DNA of 64,000 bases from Gammaproteobacteria bacterium (GTDB taxonomy: Bacteria > Pseudomonadota > Gammaproteobacteria > Burkholderiales > Nitrosomonadaceae), in assembly GCA_015709615.1 (NCBI GenBank), contig CP054179.1, forward strand, positions 372,001-436,000, read 5' to 3'. Below the pieces are notes generated by a model. The model did not search any database. It saw only the letters and a list, made by a program, of their open reading frames with translations, and was not told where the DNA came from. Shown piece by piece: positions 54,375-62,716 of the stretch. A program made the position numbers and the translations under genes. Each line of letters starts with the position of its first letter. The stretch's first letter is position 1.

Positions 54375-55118
54375 TTACCGTTTATCAAACCACTGCTTGA
54401 TACGCTGAACCACCCATTCCGGTTCATCCAGCGGTAAATCATGTCCGGCGAATTCATGTTCGACATAATCGGTTTTCCAGGTTTGCGCCAGTTTCCAGCT
54501 GCAACGATAATCGACCAATCGATCTCCCCGGCTGGTGACAACCAATAACGGTTGCTGCGGTTTTGCGGTGATTGAAAATTGCATGGCGGCGAGCAATTGG
54601 TTTCTGGCGCTGGCGGGCGCTACCGGGTTTTGCTGTTGCCATTGCTGCCAGGATTCAAGCAGTTTGCCGTCCTGCGAGTGGCGGTTGGAAGTCAGGCGCA
54701 GAATATCGGCTTCCCGTTCTGCGCGGGAATGGAAAAGCAGGCGCAACAAATGCGCATACGCCGTCCAGCGCAAGCGGCGATAAAACGGCGACAATGGCCT
54801 GGCGCTGGTGTTGATCAGGACGGCCGCTTCGATTTCGGCGGGATAGCGCGTCATCCAGTCGATCGCGATCATACCGCCCATCGACAAAGCAATCAGCCGG
54901 ACCGGTTGACTCCGGTTAACTTGCTGGCGCAGCGCATCGGTCATTCCGGCGATGGTATCCGGGCTGATCTCATGATTGCGCACGCCGTTGCCGGCAACGT
55001 CCGGTGTGCTGATCAACGCGCCGGGGAATCGTTGCTGCAAATGTCCGGGAAATTCGCCCCAATGCCGCGCTTCACGCCACAGCCCGCGCAGTAACACGAA
55101 ATGCGCCGGATGATTCAT
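54375..55118 (-). CDS. Alpha/beta hydrolase
   Basis: 247 residues from the ATG at 55118, which overlaps the preceding stop as ATGA; a GTG three codons earlier is possible. ALSMGGM is the nucleophile elbow (Ser). GDRLVD and GHDLPLDEP carry the likely acid and His of the triad. The oxyanion region near LLRGLWREARHWGEFP is unusual in having no HG motif. The substrate is unknown. Its coupling to the M14-type gene suggests they act on related compounds. Confidence 0.85.
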   Translation of the reverse strand: MNHPAHFVLLRGLWREARHWGEFPGHLQQRFPGALISTPDVAGNGVRNHEISPDTIAGMTDALRQQVNRSQPVRLIALSMGGMIAIDWMTRYPAEIEAAVLINTSARPLSPFYRRLRWTAYAHLLRLLFHSRAEREADILRLTSNRHSQDGKLLESWQQWQQQNPVAPASARNQLLAAMQFSITAKPQQPLLVVTSRGDRLVDYRCSWKLAQTWKTDYVEHEFAGHDLPLDEPEWVVQRIKQWFDKR

Positions 55119-56143
55119 GGGTACCACAGCGCCAGCGCTTGTTGTTCCAGTTGCTGCGCGTCGCTGCGGTCGAGCCAGTTTTGATACGACAGCGTGGCGT
55201 GCAGCAGAAATTCCATCAGGATCAAATGGCTTCGCAATACCCGGTTAAGCCGGTGCGGCTTGATCGGATGGTACAAACCGAGCAGTTGCCGCAATTGCAG
55301 TGGATTCTTGCGGATCCAGCGCCACGAACCCATCTCCAGCGTCAGCGGCAGAAAAATATTGCTTTGTTGCAACGACTGCAAATACAGAAAATCCCACAAA
55401 TCGCCATGCACCAGATAATGCTGCGACTGCGGCTCGAACAGATAATCCTGATGCGGGTAGGTTTGCATGAACAGGTTGCGTAAATAGCACACTTCCTTCA
55501 AATGCTTGATCGGTTCCAACCGGCTTCGGGCATACGGAAACCAGATTTGATTGCGGAATCCGAAACCGGAATGGCAGTCGAGCACCAGACTGAACGGCGC
55601 GGGAAACACTTCCTGCGTGATGAAATCGCACAACGCTTGCGCTTCCGGCTGCATCGGCTCGTGGCTCTTGCCGCGGTACCACGGTAAAAGCGGCGAAATC
55701 CGGTGTCCGCCAGCCAGCAAAATTGTTTTCTCATGGCTATCAAGCGGCGCATTACGCATCAAATCGATGCCTTGTGCGTTGGCGCGGGTTTTATTCAACA
55801 TTCCGGCGGGATTGACGATCGGCAGGAAGTGAATGCGCACCCGCTGCAATATATCCACCAGCACGCGATCCCATTTCAGCCGCTCCAGCAACCCTTCGAG
55901 AAAGGCAATTACTACTTGCGTGCCGATGCGCTCCAAGCCATGAACTCCGGCGACATACGTCACGCACGGCACGTCCGGATCGCGGCTGCCGAGTGTCAGC
56001 GCATACACCGGTAACAGGTCATCGCCGCACGGCACCCGGCACAGTACCCGGCTCTGCAAGCGAGTTGCATCGCCTTCCTGCAGAATGGCTTCGATTTGTT
56101 CCAGCTCGGGAAAGGGTTGTTTGCTCGTTGACAGCGCGCGCAT
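55115..56143 (-). CDS. M14-family zinc carboxypeptidase-like protein
   Basis: 342 residues. GVHGLERIGTQ provides the HxxE zinc ligands, LDCHSGFG the third ligand (His), and LTLEMGSWRW the catalytic Glu position, as in succinylglutamate desuccinylase/aspartoacylase and DUF2817-type M14 enzymes. There is no signal peptide. NPAGMLNKTRANAQGIDLMRN contains the substrate-carboxylate Arg pair typical of the superfamily. It is followed by the alpha/beta hydrolase with a 4-base overlap. The substrate is unknown: an amino-acid derivative or peptide is inferred. Confidence 0.83.
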   Translation of the reverse strand: MRALSTSKQPFPELEQIEAILQEGDATRLQSRVLCRVPCGDDLLPVYALTLGSRDPDVPCVTYVAGVHGLERIGTQVVIAFLEGLLERLKWDRVLVDILQRVRIHFLPIVNPAGMLNKTRANAQGIDLMRNAPLDSHEKTILLAGGHRISPLLPWYRGKSHEPMQPEAQALCDFITQEVFPAPFSLVLDCHSGFGFRNQIWFPYARSRLEPIKHLKEVCYLRNLFMQTYPHQDYLFEPQSQHYLVHGDLWDFLYLQSLQQSNIFLPLTLEMGSWRWIRKNPLQLRQLLGLYHPIKPHRLNRVLRSHLILMEFLLHATLSYQNWLDRSDAQQLEQQALALWYP

Positions 56144-56345
56144 GGTTGCTGAATTCAGTGTGACCGGAATCCCGGTTGCAGTAAAAGGCGAATGTTACTC
56201 GAATCCTTTCACCGGCATCAAAGAAAACAGCGCTAGCGCTTATTTTTCATCAAGATGTCATCAATATTTAACAAATGCTTCAAACAGGCTTAACAAACGG
56301 CCTTTATGCTGCGAAACCATCTTTTATTCATTTAAAAAGGTAAAT

Positions 56346-57155
56346 ATGGTTAACAACAAAGCGTCCATCAAAGTAAGAAGCGTTTGGATCTCGGATGTGC
56401 ATCTCGGATTTCGCGGTTGTCAGGCGGAAGCCTTGCTGCATTTTCTGCATTCGGTGGAAACCGATTATCTCTTCCTGGTCGGCGATATCGTCGATTTTTG
56501 GAGCATTAAAAAGACCCCTTACTGGCCGCAGCACCATACCAATGTCATCCGCTCCATCCTCGGCAAGGCCAAACACGGCACCAAAGTGATTTATGTGCCA
56601 GGCAATCACGATGAAGCGTTACGGGACTGTATCGGTCACGTATTCGGCAACGTCGAGATTCACCAGGATTACGTGCACACCACCGCCGAGGGCAAGAAAC
56701 TGCTGATCATGCACGGCGACGAGTTCGACATGATCGTCAAAAACAGCCGCTGGCTCGCCAAGCTTGGCAATATCGCGTACGACACGCTGCTCGATCTGAA
56801 TCATTACCTCAACGGCTTGCGCAAATTCTTCGGCTACTCGTACTGGTCGCTGTCCGCTTACTTGAAGCTGAAAGTTAAGAATGCAGTCAGCTACATCAGC
56901 AGTTTTGAAGAAGCACTGGCGCATCTGGCCAAGGATCGCGGCGTCGACGGTGTTGTCTGCGGCCATATTCATCACGCCGAGCTGCGGGAAATCAATTCCG
57001 TACTCTACTGCAACGACGGCGACTGGGTGGAAAGCTGTTCCACTTTGCTGGAACACCTCGACGGTTCGCTGGAACTGGTTTTTTGGGCTGAGCGGTTTGA
57101 GCAGCACAAAAATCTCGTGCAAGCAGAATTGCTAGCCAGTAAGAAAGCGGCTTAA
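56346..57155 (+). CDS. UDP-2,3-diacylglucosamine diphosphatase-like metallophosphoesterase
   Basis: 269 residues from the ATG at 56346 (AAAAAGGT upstream); the frame runs 87 codons further upstream without coding character. Calcineurin-like motifs are SDVHLG (16-21), GDIVDFW (46-52), GNHDE (86-90), HGDEFD and GHIHHAE. It is closest to the LpxH-related UDP-2,3-diacylglucosamine hydrolases of lipid A synthesis, longer than LpxH itself. A genuine lpxH may exist elsewhere. The patatin gene starts 6 bases later, so the two are probably cotranscribed. Confidence 0.87.
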   Translation: MVNNKASIKVRSVWISDVHLGFRGCQAEALLHFLHSVETDYLFLVGDIVDFWSIKKTPYWPQHHTNVIRSILGKAKHGTKVIYVPGNHDEALRDCIGHVFGNVEIHQDYVHTTAEGKKLLIMHGDEFDMIVKNSRWLAKLGNIAYDTLLDLNHYLNGLRKFFGYSYWSLSAYLKLKVKNAVSYISSFEEALAHLAKDRGVDGVVCGHIHHAELREINSVLYCNDGDWVESCSTLLEHLDGSLELVFWAERFEQHKNLVQAELLASKKAA

Positions 57156-57161
57156 ATTCAT

Positions 57162-58088
57162 TTGAAACCCGCATCGTCAGCCAAAACCGTTTTAAGCCTG
57201 GATGGCGGCGGCAGCCATCTGATGATTCAATTGGGCGTGCTGGCTTGCCTGGAAGACGATACCGGTGCTTCCACTTACGATTTGTTCGATCTGATTGCTG
57301 GTTCTTCATCCGGCGGGTTGATCACCTGCTTGATTCTCGGACGGCAATTCAGTGCAAACCGTATCATCGAAAAAATCTTGCAGGAGAAATTGCTGCAAGA
57401 AATCATGGCGGAGCAGCGCTTCGGCCGTTGGCTGCGCACACTGCAAATACGACCAAAATATCAAGGAATCCCGAAGAGGTTGGTATTACAACGGGAATTA
57501 GGTGATGTAAAATTGTCTTCCCTCGCCAAGCGGATTTTTATTCCCTGTTTCAATCTCAGTCAGGATCAATTGGAAATTTTCACCAACGGCAGTCAACCGG
57601 ATTTTTTACTCAGCGAAATCGCCGATGCCTGCACAGCTGCGCCCTCCTATTTTCCACCGGTGCAAATGCAGGATGGCGATTGGCGCATCGACGGCGGCGT
57701 CGGCATGAACAACCCTGGTTTCAGCGCTTATCTCCATGCGCAACGCTGTTGGCATCAGTATGACATTAAACTGCTGTCGATCGGCTCCGGCTGGCGCAGT
57801 TTTGCCATCAACGGCGCCAAAGCCAGCCGCTACGGCGGCTTGCAATGGTCGGCGCAAGGTATTGCTTCGATCATACTGCGGGAAAAAATGCTGAGCAATG
57901 TGAAAACCACTGCGGAAGTCTTAGGCGACCAAGTGCTGTATATCAATCATTACTTGAAAGACTTTGACATGCCGGATCACATGGATTCGGCCAATAATGC
58001 AATCGTGCAACAAAAAGCGCTGGAGATCGGCAAGCGTTGGTATACCCAGCAGCGCGAACAAATCCTCGCTTTGCTGCAATCCCGCTAA
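57162..58088 (+). CDS. Patatin-like phospholipase
   Basis: 308 residues starting with TTG. SLDGGGSHLMIQLGVLACLE holds the oxyanion DGGG loop. GSSSGG (47-52) is the GxSxG elbow with Ser49 as nucleophile, and WRIDGGVGMNNP carries the DG(G) dyad Asp. There is no signal peptide. Such enzymes release fatty acids from phospholipids or neutral lipids. It follows the LpxH-like gene by 6 bases. Confidence 0.88.
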   Translation: MKPASSAKTVLSLDGGGSHLMIQLGVLACLEDDTGASTYDLFDLIAGSSSGGLITCLILGRQFSANRIIEKILQEKLLQEIMAEQRFGRWLRTLQIRPKYQGIPKRLVLQRELGDVKLSSLAKRIFIPCFNLSQDQLEIFTNGSQPDFLLSEIADACTAAPSYFPPVQMQDGDWRIDGGVGMNNPGFSAYLHAQRCWHQYDIKLLSIGSGWRSFAINGAKASRYGGLQWSAQGIASIILREKMLSNVKTTAEVLGDQVLYINHYLKDFDMPDHMDSANNAIVQQKALEIGKRWYTQQREQILALLQSR

Positions 58089-58154
58089 CAGCAGCGCCAT
58101 ATTCTCCTGGCTGCAAGTTCCTCTTTTTGCTGCATTAAACACTACAGCATCATC

Positions 58155-58161
58155 AGTAAGC
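58155..58161. repeat. Left target-site duplication of the IS
   Basis: AGTAAGC immediately before the left IS end; the same seven bases follow the right end at 59033-59039. Confidence 0.88.
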
Positions 58162-59032
58162 TGTAAGAAATCTCAGGGTTGTTTACAGAGAGGTTGATTG
58201 AAATAAGCGTTGAGTATTTCATAAGGGGTTGCGTTATACAAACTCTTATGGGGTTTGACGGTGTTGTAGAAGTTAATGAAACGGACAAGTTGAATACGTC
58301 GGTCAGCAGTGTCTTTAAAACAGAATTTGTTGTGCCACATGTCCATGAGCGTGCGGATCACGCGCTCAGCTTTCCCGTTGGTTTGAGGACGATTGACACG
58401 AGTAAACTTCTGACCGATACCGTGTTGCCTGCAAGCTTTGACAAAAGCATGATCGTCAGTTCCTTTAAATTCCGTGCCGTTATCGGAATAAGTGCAATCG
58501 ATTTGATAAGGACATTGGGCAACAGTAGCGATGAGAAAGCAAGCGGCGCTGTATTGAGTTTTATCGGGGAAGATATCGGCATATAATTCCCTGGAGAAAT
58601 CATCGATGGCCACAAACAGGTACTCGCGAGGTTCATTGGCAGACTGTCCTTTCAATAATGGAAGCCGCTTGGTATCGAGGTGAACGAGCTCGCCCGGATA
58701 AGATTTGTTATAGCGCTTCGCTTCACGCTTGAGACGTTCCTGGATGGTTTGCTCTACTTTAGCCAAACGTTTGAGGCCATACTGCAGTGTCTTGAAGCGC
58801 TGATTGGTACTGCTACGCGGAGTAAATTCCTGGAGTCTGGCTCGTTTCAGTACGTCATAAATCGTTGGCCGGCTGACGTGAAAGTATTCTGCCAGCTGAA
58901 CTACCTTCCACAGCCGGGTTTGATACAGCCGCCAGATTTCCTGACGATCCAATAATGTTAAACGAGTGCGTTTGTGTATGTTCATCTACAGTATTCTCCT
59001 GAATACTGTAAACAACGCTAGAAATTCTTACA
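58162..59032 (-). mobile_element. IS481-type insertion sequence, intact
   Basis: 871 bp. It is bounded by 27-bp terminal inverted repeats (58162-58188 and 59006-59032, 22 of 27 positions identical, starting TGTAAGAA and ending in TTGTTTACAG). Both ends are flanked by the 7-bp duplication AGTAAGC. One transposase gene fills it. Intact ends, an uninterrupted gene and perfect target duplication point to a fairly recent insertion. Confidence 0.9.
58173..58985 (-). CDS. IS481-family DDE transposase
   Basis: 270 residues. The N-terminal helix-turn-helix is LDRQEIWRLYQTRLWKVVQLAEYFHVSRPTIYDVLKRAR. The integrase core has LVHLDTKRLPLL (first D), TYSDNGTEFKG (second D) and NRPQTNGKAERVIRTL (E). Its stop codon lies inside the left terminal repeat. 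It is slightly shorter than many IS481 transposases but has all three catalytic residues. Confidence 0.93.
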   Translation of the reverse strand: MNIHKRTRLTLLDRQEIWRLYQTRLWKVVQLAEYFHVSRPTIYDVLKRARLQEFTPRSSTNQRFKTLQYGLKRLAKVEQTIQERLKREAKRYNKSYPGELVHLDTKRLPLLKGQSANEPREYLFVAIDDFSRELYADIFPDKTQYSAACFLIATVAQCPYQIDCTYSDNGTEFKGTDDHAFVKACRQHGIGQKFTRVNRPQTNGKAERVIRTLMDMWHNKFCFKDTADRRIQLVRFINFYNTVKPHKSLYNATPYEILNAYFNQPLCKQP

Positions 59033-59071
59033 AGTAAGCGGTGTTAGCGCGATTCGATTACACCGCTTACT
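59033..59071. repeat. Inverted repeat interrupted by the IS, with right target duplication
   Basis: AGTAAGCGGTGT (59033-59044) and ACACCGCTTACT (59060-59071) are perfectly complementary. Removing the IS and one copy of AGTAAGC restores a 13-bp stem (including C58154 and G59072) around a 15-base loop. The first seven bases are the right target duplication. No U run follows. Confidence 0.8.
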
Positions 59072-59145
59072 GCCGGCTTATGAATCAGAAGCGATAGACT
59101 GAACTATCGTTGTAAAATCATGAAATACTGATTCCATGTATCGAT

Positions 59146-60417
59146 ATGCAAAAAATTTCCGAGAAGCTGCAAAGTGCGATCCGCTGTCAACAATCCGGAC
59201 AATTTTCCGAAGCGGAAGTAATTTATCTCGAAATTCTTACGGCAATACCGGATCAACCGGACACCCTTCACCTGCTCGCCATTATTTATGCCCAAACCAA
59301 GCGTTATCTGCTGGCTAACGACTATTTCCGCAAAGCGATTGCTCAAGCGCCCGCGCGAGCCGACTTTATCGGCAATTATGCCAATGCGCTATGGGAACAA
59401 GGCTTGATCGAAGAAACGATCGGTCATTGCGAGCGCTCGCTTGCTATCAACGCGAATCAAGCCGAAGTACTGAATATATTGGGCAATGCTTATTTAGCGC
59501 AGCATTGCCATGAAAAAGCCGCCGAATGTTTCCGCCAATCATTGCAATTGCGCCCGCAGTACCCGCATGCACTGAATAACTTGGGCAATGCGCTGCAAAA
59601 AATGAATAAGAACGCGGAAGCGATCCAATGCTATCAACGTGCGCTTGAATTACAGAGCGATTATCCCGAAGCCTGCAACAATCTGGGGCAAGCTTTAAAA
59701 GCTCTGGGCAAAATTGATGAAGCCAGAGATCAGTTTCGTAAAGCGTTACAGTTAACCCCGGGCTTCAATCAAGCTCGCCATAATCTTGCCGAGGTCGATT
59801 CCTGCTGGCTGGAACCGTTGGAGGGAAAAAAGTTTTACCTGCGCCGCTACCAAGCGCAAGACGCTGCCTACTTGTGCCACTGCCACCAAAACAATGATTT
59901 CATGGCACTGTACAATCAATACATTCCCCGCCATCAACCGGTCGATGAATTAACCGCAAAATTGCGGCAGACGCAAGCGTTGCATCCTTGCCAAACGAAA
60001 TCCGTCGATTGGATCATCATCTGGAAAAATACTGGTCAACCGGTGGGTATCGCCAATCTCGTCGACATCAATTTATCGCATCGCCGCGCGGAATTTCTGA
60101 TTGGATTGCCGGATTCTGAAGATCGCACGCGCGGTATTGCACTCGAAGCAACCCTGCTGGTTCTCGATTTTGTGTTTAACCGGGTCAAATTAAACAAACT
60201 CACGGCCAACGTGTATGCTGGCAATTGCTTTTCGCAACAGAACACATTAGCACTTGGATTTACACAAGAGAGTTTTTTACGTCAACACCTGGTGGGTCCT
60301 CATGGAAATTTTCTTGATGTCTATGGCAACGGCATGATCATGCACGATTTTCGTTCCAACACAAGAATTTCCAAACTATCCAGCCGCCTGCTGGGGCGCG
60401 ACATTACCACGGCATAA
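59146..60417 (+). CDS. TPR-repeat protein fused to a GNAT acetyltransferase domain
   Basis: 423 residues. Residues 1-215 form about six tetratricopeptide repeats (for example HALNNLGNALQKMNKNAEAIQCYQRALELQ and EACNNLGQALKALGKIDEARDQFRKALQL). From about 225 a RimJ/RimL-type GNAT domain follows: LEGKKFYLRRYQAQDAAYL, IIIWKNTGQPVGIANLVDINLSHRRAEFLIGLPDSEDRTRGIALEATLLVLDFVF, and KLTANVYAGNCFSQQNTLALGFTQESFLRQHLV. The acetyl-CoA loop (normally Q/RxxGxG/A) reads DRTRGIA. A role in protein or sugar acetylation with the TPRs as docking module is inference. It lies just downstream of the IS. Confidence 0.87.
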   Translation: MQKISEKLQSAIRCQQSGQFSEAEVIYLEILTAIPDQPDTLHLLAIIYAQTKRYLLANDYFRKAIAQAPARADFIGNYANALWEQGLIEETIGHCERSLAINANQAEVLNILGNAYLAQHCHEKAAECFRQSLQLRPQYPHALNNLGNALQKMNKNAEAIQCYQRALELQSDYPEACNNLGQALKALGKIDEARDQFRKALQLTPGFNQARHNLAEVDSCWLEPLEGKKFYLRRYQAQDAAYLCHCHQNNDFMALYNQYIPRHQPVDELTAKLRQTQALHPCQTKSVDWIIIWKNTGQPVGIANLVDINLSHRRAEFLIGLPDSEDRTRGIALEATLLVLDFVFNRVKLNKLTANVYAGNCFSQQNTLALGFTQESFLRQHLVGPHGNFLDVYGNGMIMHDFRSNTRISKLSSRLLGRDITTA

Positions 60418-60584
60418 CCTGCTTCCGGTTCAGTCTGCATATGGTCTTACTGCCATCTGTCATGGTGCTTTTCCGATCTTAACGTGCATCCAGCTTAATT
60501 CATCGGATTGTCATTTTTCTGTCATACCGGCTTGCTAGACTTTGCTCAATTTCTTCAAGTTCAGACAACACAACTACAAGCACG

Positions 60585-61628
60585 ATGAAAATATTTTACG
60601 GCATACAAGGAACCGGCAACGGCCATATCACGCGCGGCCGTATCATGGCACGGGAGCTGCACGCCGCGGATCTGGAAGTCACCTATCAGTTTACCGGCAG
60701 GCCGCACGACAAATTTTTCGACATGGAAGTGTTCAACGGCCATCAATGGCGGGAGGGGCTGACGTTCAGCACCCGGAACGGCAAAATCAATCACATCAAA
60801 ACGGTAATGCAATCAAAGCCGCTGCGTTTTCTAAAAGACATCCGGCAATTGGATTTAAGCCGTTACGATTTGGTGATTTGCGACTTTGAACCGGTTACCG
60901 CCTGGGCGGCGCGGCGGCAAAAGAAAAAGACCGTCGGCATTAATCATCAGTGTGCTTTCCGTCATAAGATACCGCGCGCCGGTGGCGATCCCATATCGGA
61001 AGCGGTATTGAAGAATTTCGCCCCGGTCGACATCAGTATCGGCTTGCACTGGCATCATTTCGATCAGCCTATTTTGCCACCCGTGATCGAAACGCCTTTT
61101 GTTTCCAGGCAAATACAAAAAAATAAAATCGTCGTTTATCTGCCGTTCGAAAATCAACAACACATTATCCAGTTGCTTTCACCGTTCCGCGGTTTTGAGT
61201 TTTACATTTATTCACCGGAAACAACGGTATCAGCTTTTTCTCATATCCACTGCAAACCATTGTCACTGCTTGGATTCCAGCAAGATTTGTCGGATTGCGC
61301 CGGCATTATCTGCAATGCCGGCTTTGAACTGGCCAGTGAAGCGTTGCAGTTAGGCAAGAAAATTCTGGTAAAACCGGTACACGCGCAAATGGAGCAAGCC
61401 TCCAATGCCATCGCGTTAAGCACATTGGGCTACGGATACATGATGCAGACGGTCAATGCCACACGCATCGAGCAATGGCTGTACGAAACCAAAGCCATTC
61501 GCGTTACTTTTCCAAATACCGCCAAGCACCTCGTCGCGTGGATAAAAAACGGCATGCCGCCCATTGAACAATCCTGGTGCAATCAAATTTGGTCCGAAGT
61601 TAAGGTTATCCCGGTTGAATTATCTTAA
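60585..61628 (+). CDS. Glycosyltransferase, MJ1255/VC2487 type (GT-B fold)
   Basis: 347 residues. FYGIQGTGNGHITRGRIMARELH is the N-terminal Gly-rich acceptor loop of GT-B enzymes. FVSRQIQKNKIVVYLPFENQQHIIQLL begins the donor domain, and GIICNAGFELASEALQLGKKILVKPVHAQMEQASNAIALSTLGYG is the nucleotide-sugar-binding region, similar to MurG and MGDG-synthase-like proteins. The DAG-kinase-like gene follows after 27 bases, which suggests a glycolipid pathway. Confidence 0.85.
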   Translation: MKIFYGIQGTGNGHITRGRIMARELHAADLEVTYQFTGRPHDKFFDMEVFNGHQWREGLTFSTRNGKINHIKTVMQSKPLRFLKDIRQLDLSRYDLVICDFEPVTAWAARRQKKKTVGINHQCAFRHKIPRAGGDPISEAVLKNFAPVDISIGLHWHHFDQPILPPVIETPFVSRQIQKNKIVVYLPFENQQHIIQLLSPFRGFEFYIYSPETTVSAFSHIHCKPLSLLGFQQDLSDCAGIICNAGFELASEALQLGKKILVKPVHAQMEQASNAIALSTLGYGYMMQTVNATRIEQWLYETKAIRVTFPNTAKHLVAWIKNGMPPIEQSWCNQIWSEVKVIPVELS

Positions 61629-61655
61629 GTTTGAATAGGAAATTTAATTTCATCC

Positions 61656-62660
61656 ATGAATGACAGTCTTGTGTCCCAATCCAGCCACTTAATCATCAAA
61701 ATACCTGCACCGGAAAAAATCCTCATCATTTATAACCCAATATCCAGCGCAGGCAATACGGAATCGCTCGCCGGCAAACTGCAAAAGGTGCTCGCCGGTC
61801 ACGGCAAAAATGTTGAAGTGTCTCCTTCCGAGAAAAAAATGAAAGGCTACACGCGCATTGAAGACAAGATTGCAGCCAGTGAGCTCGTCGTTGTGGTAGG
61901 CGGTGATGGTACGGTCAGAAAATTATTGGGACTCATCGATAAAACCGGCACACCGGTGTACGCCATCCCGGGCGGAAACGAGTCGTTATTTGCCCGCTCC
62001 TATGCCATGAGTGCGGACGCTGATGACTTGCTGCAGGCCATCGCGGCCGGAATCTGCGTGCAGCAATTTTACGGTTTGATCAGCGGCAAGGGAATCCGGG
62101 GAGAAAAACCTTTTTTTCATATGGCGTCGATGGGATTGGATTCATTAACCGTCAAAAACATCGGTAAAAGAAAAGGCCCGCTGAACGATTCGATTTACCT
62201 GTGGCACGGCTTAAAAGCGTTGTGCGCACTGCATCATCCGACCATATCGGTGAGCGTTGACGGCCAGCAAGTCATCGATCATGGATCCGGCTATATCATC
62301 GTAGCCAATACCTCAGCATATGCGAAAAACCTGCAACTCGTTCCCAGCGCCAATCCGTCAAAAAGTGAATTGGTGGTCGGCTTTTTACCGGGCGCGCAAC
62401 CTTGGCATGAATTGGTTAAAGCCGTGCGCATTCTGCAACGCAAACCCGCCAACTTGCCGATGCACTATTTTTCCGGCAAACATATCGCTTGTACTTTGCA
62501 TGACAAAGCTTATCCGCTGCAAGTCGACGGTGATTATTTCCGTAATCGCGACATCGAAGCTGACAGCATCGTAGAATTCACGGTGAGTCAACAGCCGATT
62601 CGCATACTGGTTCCACCGGCATTGAATATTGATGCGCTGCAGACTGCCAGCAATTTATAA
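61656..62660 (+). CDS. Diacylglycerol/sphingosine kinase-like lipid kinase
   Basis: 334 residues. ILIIYNPISSAGNTESLAGKLQKVLAG and VVVVGGDGTVRKLLGLIDKTGTPVYAIPGGNESLFAR form the DAGK catalytic domain with the GGDGT nucleotide motif. The second, beta-sandwich domain includes LVPSANPSKSELVVGFLPG and KAYPLQVDGDYFRNRDIEADSIVEFTV, where the DGD acidic motif is conserved. PGGNESLFAR replaces the usual PxGTxNDFAR. The lipid substrate is unknown. It is cotranscribed with the glycosyltransferase. Confidence 0.87.
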   Translation: MNDSLVSQSSHLIIKIPAPEKILIIYNPISSAGNTESLAGKLQKVLAGHGKNVEVSPSEKKMKGYTRIEDKIAASELVVVVGGDGTVRKLLGLIDKTGTPVYAIPGGNESLFARSYAMSADADDLLQAIAAGICVQQFYGLISGKGIRGEKPFFHMASMGLDSLTVKNIGKRKGPLNDSIYLWHGLKALCALHHPTISVSVDGQQVIDHGSGYIIVANTSAYAKNLQLVPSANPSKSELVVGFLPGAQPWHELVKAVRILQRKPANLPMHYFSGKHIACTLHDKAYPLQVDGDYFRNRDIEADSIVEFTVSQQPIRILVPPALNIDALQTASNL

Positions 62661-62716
62661 AAAAACCAGTCAAAATTGAGAATCAAAGCGGCAGCGACCC
62701 TCACCTGCTTTCCTCA

